Below are positions 62,583-64,000 of a stretch of DNA of 64,000 nt, piece after piece (position 1 is the first letter of the stretch; every line of letters begins with the position of its first letter). Source of the DNA: Paenibacillus durus (GTDB lineage Bacteria > Bacillota > Bacilli > Paenibacillales > Paenibacillaceae); the NCBI RefSeq assembly GCF_000756615.1, contig NZ_CP009288.1:4402001-4466000 (forward strand). Reading direction: 5' to 3'. The notes below the pieces were generated by a model. The model saw only the letters and a list, made by a program, of their open reading frames with translations, was not told where the DNA came from and made no database searches. The position numbers and the translations under genes were made by a program.

Positions 62583-63710
62583 TTACCTCTTTCCGGCTGT
62601 GAACGCCACCCAATCTTCTTCTTTCGTTACTTCCTTAATTTCAAATCCGGATGCCAGCAGAGCCTTCCTTACCAGTCCTTCTTTATCTTTATAAATGCCG
62701 GATGTGATATAGATTCCGCCGGGCTGGAGGGCCCGGTACACATCATCCGTAAACAGCACAATAATTTCTGCCAAAATATTGGCCACCACAATCTTGACCG
62801 GCAGCTTCACGCCGAGTCCATCTTGTGGTGAACCGGAACCGTCAGCCTGGCCGGCGTCTTCATCACGGCTTTCGCTGTCCGCGCCGCCGAATATCGGCGC
62901 ATCCTCACCTGCCGCGCCGTCCGCTTCCTGTGTCTGCGACGGTCTGGCCGAGGGCCACATCGCTCCGGCCGGCGTCTCCGCCGCGCCTTCACCGCCGAGG
63001 AGGGACAAAAGGTCGCTCTCCTTTACCGTTATGGCGCCTGATAGACCGTTCAGCTCCACGTTCTCCACTGCGCTCTGAACGGCAATGGGGTCCAGATCCA
63101 ACGCAAGAACGGATCGTGCGCCGAGCAGCATCGCGCCGACGGCCAGAATACCCGAGCCCGTGCCGACGTCGATTACTTCTTCCCCGCCCGAGATCGCTTT
63201 CTCCAGCGCCCGCAGACAGAGGGCGGTCGTCGGATGGGTTCCTGTGCCAAAGGCCATCCCAGGGTCCAGCTCAATGATTTTCTCCTCCGGACTCACGGGA
63301 ATGTACTCCTCCCACACCGGCTTGATCGTCAGCCGTTCGCTGACCCGTAGCGGCTTGAAATACTGCTTCCAGGCATGAGCCCAATCATCCTCGTCAACCG
63401 TCTTCCAACTGATGTCGGCCTTGCCGGGATCGATGCCGAATTCACGCAGTTCCATGACGCGGGGCGCAAGCTCCGCGCAAATGCTGTCCATCGGCGATCC
63501 TTCCGTGAAATAGCCCTTGATCACTGCTTCCCCTTCGGGAATATCGTTCAGCGGCTCGTCGTAGAGCTCCCCGTAGCGCGTGTCGCGCGTCTTGCTCAGC
63601 GTGCCGGATTCCTCAATCGAAACTCCGCCCGCTCCAGCTTCCTGGAGCAGCGCGGATATCATCTCCTGCGCTTCTTCGGTTGTATGTATCGTCAATTCAT
63701 GCCATAGCAT
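62583..63710 (-). CDS. prmA: ribosomal protein uL11 methyltransferase PrmA
   Basis: The protein has 375 residues from the ATG at 63710 (MLWHELTIHTTEEAQ). The frame upstream is leader repeat, not coding. The SAM motif I is VIDVGTGSGILAVGAMLL, followed by LALDLDPIAVQSAVENVELNG and VANILAEIIVLF. An insert of about 55 residues after LLSLLGGEG (Ala/Gly/Ser/Asp/Glu-rich) makes it ~60 residues longer than the usual ~312. It trimethylates Lys and N-terminal positions of L11. SD AGGAGG lies 13 bases before the ATG and AGGAC closer. Confidence 0.93.
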   Translation of the reverse strand: MLWHELTIHTTEEAQEMISALLQEAGAGGVSIEESGTLSKTRDTRYGELYDEPLNDIPEGEAVIKGYFTEGSPMDSICAELAPRVMELREFGIDPGKADISWKTVDEDDWAHAWKQYFKPLRVSERLTIKPVWEEYIPVSPEEKIIELDPGMAFGTGTHPTTALCLRALEKAISGGEEVIDVGTGSGILAVGAMLLGARSVLALDLDPIAVQSAVENVELNGLSGAITVKESDLLSLLGGEGAAETPAGAMWPSARPSQTQEADGAAGEDAPIFGGADSESRDEDAGQADGSGSPQDGLGVKLPVKIVVANILAEIIVLFTDDVYRALQPGGIYITSGIYKDKEGLVRKALLASGFEIKEVTKEEDWVAFTAGKR

Positions 63711-63724
63711 TGCGGTCCTGAAGC

Positions 63725-63855
63725 CTCCTAAAAGTTTTGATAGCATATGCTTCTTCGAAGTCCTGCGCAAAAATCGCTTCGGAAGCTGTCGCTTAAGTTT
63801 TGATAGCATATGCTTCTTCGATGTTCTGCGCAAAGCTCGCTCCGAAAGCATGCGC
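63725..63855 (-). repeat. two tandem ~63-bp leader repeats before prmA
   Basis: AGTTTTGATAGCATATGCTTC starts units at 63733 and 63796 on the plus strand, continuing TTCGA-GT-CTGCGCAAA. On the minus strand the border reads CAAAACTTTTAGGAGG and contains the prmA Shine-Dalgarno sequence, as in front of cdd. Confidence 0.75.
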
Positions 63856-63888
63856 TTGCTCCGCATGTTCCACACGGAAGTCGTAGTT

Positions 63889-63918
63889 ATTATACCTTAC
63901 CGCTGCGCTATGCGCCAA
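63889..63918 (-). promoter_or_regulatory. promoter for prmA and following genes
   Basis: -35 TTGGCG, an 18-bp spacer and a perfect -10 TATAAT on the minus strand. The transcript would start near 63882 and so contain both leader repeats. Confidence 0.7.
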
Positions 63919-64000
63919 ACCCACAGCAGAACGCGCCGGTCTAAGGGCGGCCGCATGATCTGGCTCAGAGACAAGTGAACCCTTTGTGGTGTCGGCTATG

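Noticed and set aside
63720..63875. Upstream extension of prmA (430 codons)
   Set aside because: The extra residues repeat RRTSKKHMLSKL because they translate the leader repeats; the family start is MLWHEL at 63710.
1..64000. Prophage, insertion sequence, toxin-antitoxin or defence island
   Set aside because: No integrase, transposase, capsid, restriction or abortive-infection gene is seen; gene content and order are core Bacillales.

Overview
This 64 kb window is a chromosomal core segment of a Bacillales bacterium, most likely a Paenibacillus. The evidence is moderately high G+C, strong AGGAGG-type ribosome binding sites, and two gene blocks in the order known from Bacillus subtilis: ylaK-ylaJ-typA/ylaH, and the long yqfO-sigA-dnaG-glyQS-era-ybeY-phoH-floA-rpsU-yqeW-mtaB-rsmE-prmA block. 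No rRNA, tRNA, CRISPR array, prophage, insertion sequence or defence island is visible. I found no new multi-gene system; the unusual material is in repeats, leaders and non-coding RNA.

Layout: 1-5.6 kb holds ylaK (cut by the window edge), the sporulation lipoprotein ylaJ, an FMN-barrel oxidase-like gene, an LCP cell-wall ligase, ylaH and the ribosome GTPase typA. 5.6-12 kb has small membrane and conserved genes, a TerC transporter, the thiI/cysteine desulfurase pair, a lytic transglycosylase, a DUF1540 gene and a YpuI-like gene. 12-17 kb carries a membrane-anchored subtilase and a divergent MocR regulator/aminotransferase pair with a likely operator between them. 17-24 kb has RNase P RNA (class A in sequence), a decayed permease fragment, yqfO, trmK, a membrane protein, sigA, dnaG and yqxD. 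24-31 kb has glyQS behind a T-box leader, recO, a 47-residue yqzL, era, an 86-bp repeat array and cdd. 31-41 kb has dgkA, ybeY, pgpH, phoH, yqfDC, a low-complexity membrane protein, floA, nfeD, yqeY, rpsU and a HIT-family gene.

41-56 kb is an inserted DNA-repair block: addB, addA, sbcD and sbcC on the minus strand. It has a LexA-like box over the promoter upstream of addB and a three-way-junction RNA/terminator after sbcC. An rRNA methyltransferase gene follows. 56-64 kb has yqeW, a secreted Ig-like-repeat protein, mtaB, rsmE, a site-2 protease and prmA.

Functionally the window is dominated by translation and ribosome assembly (typA, era, ybeY, rpsU, glyQS, prmA, rsmE, trmK, mtaB, rnpB), replication and transcription initiation (dnaG, sigA), double-strand-break repair (AddAB, SbcCD), envelope and sporulation functions (LCP, YqfCD, YlaJ, FloA/NfeD, PgpH) and sulfur transfer to tRNA/thiamine (ThiI plus desulfurase). 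The most interesting non-coding signal is a tandem repeat family in the leaders of cdd and prmA, about 33 kb apart, whose conserved end supplies a Shine-Dalgarno sequence.
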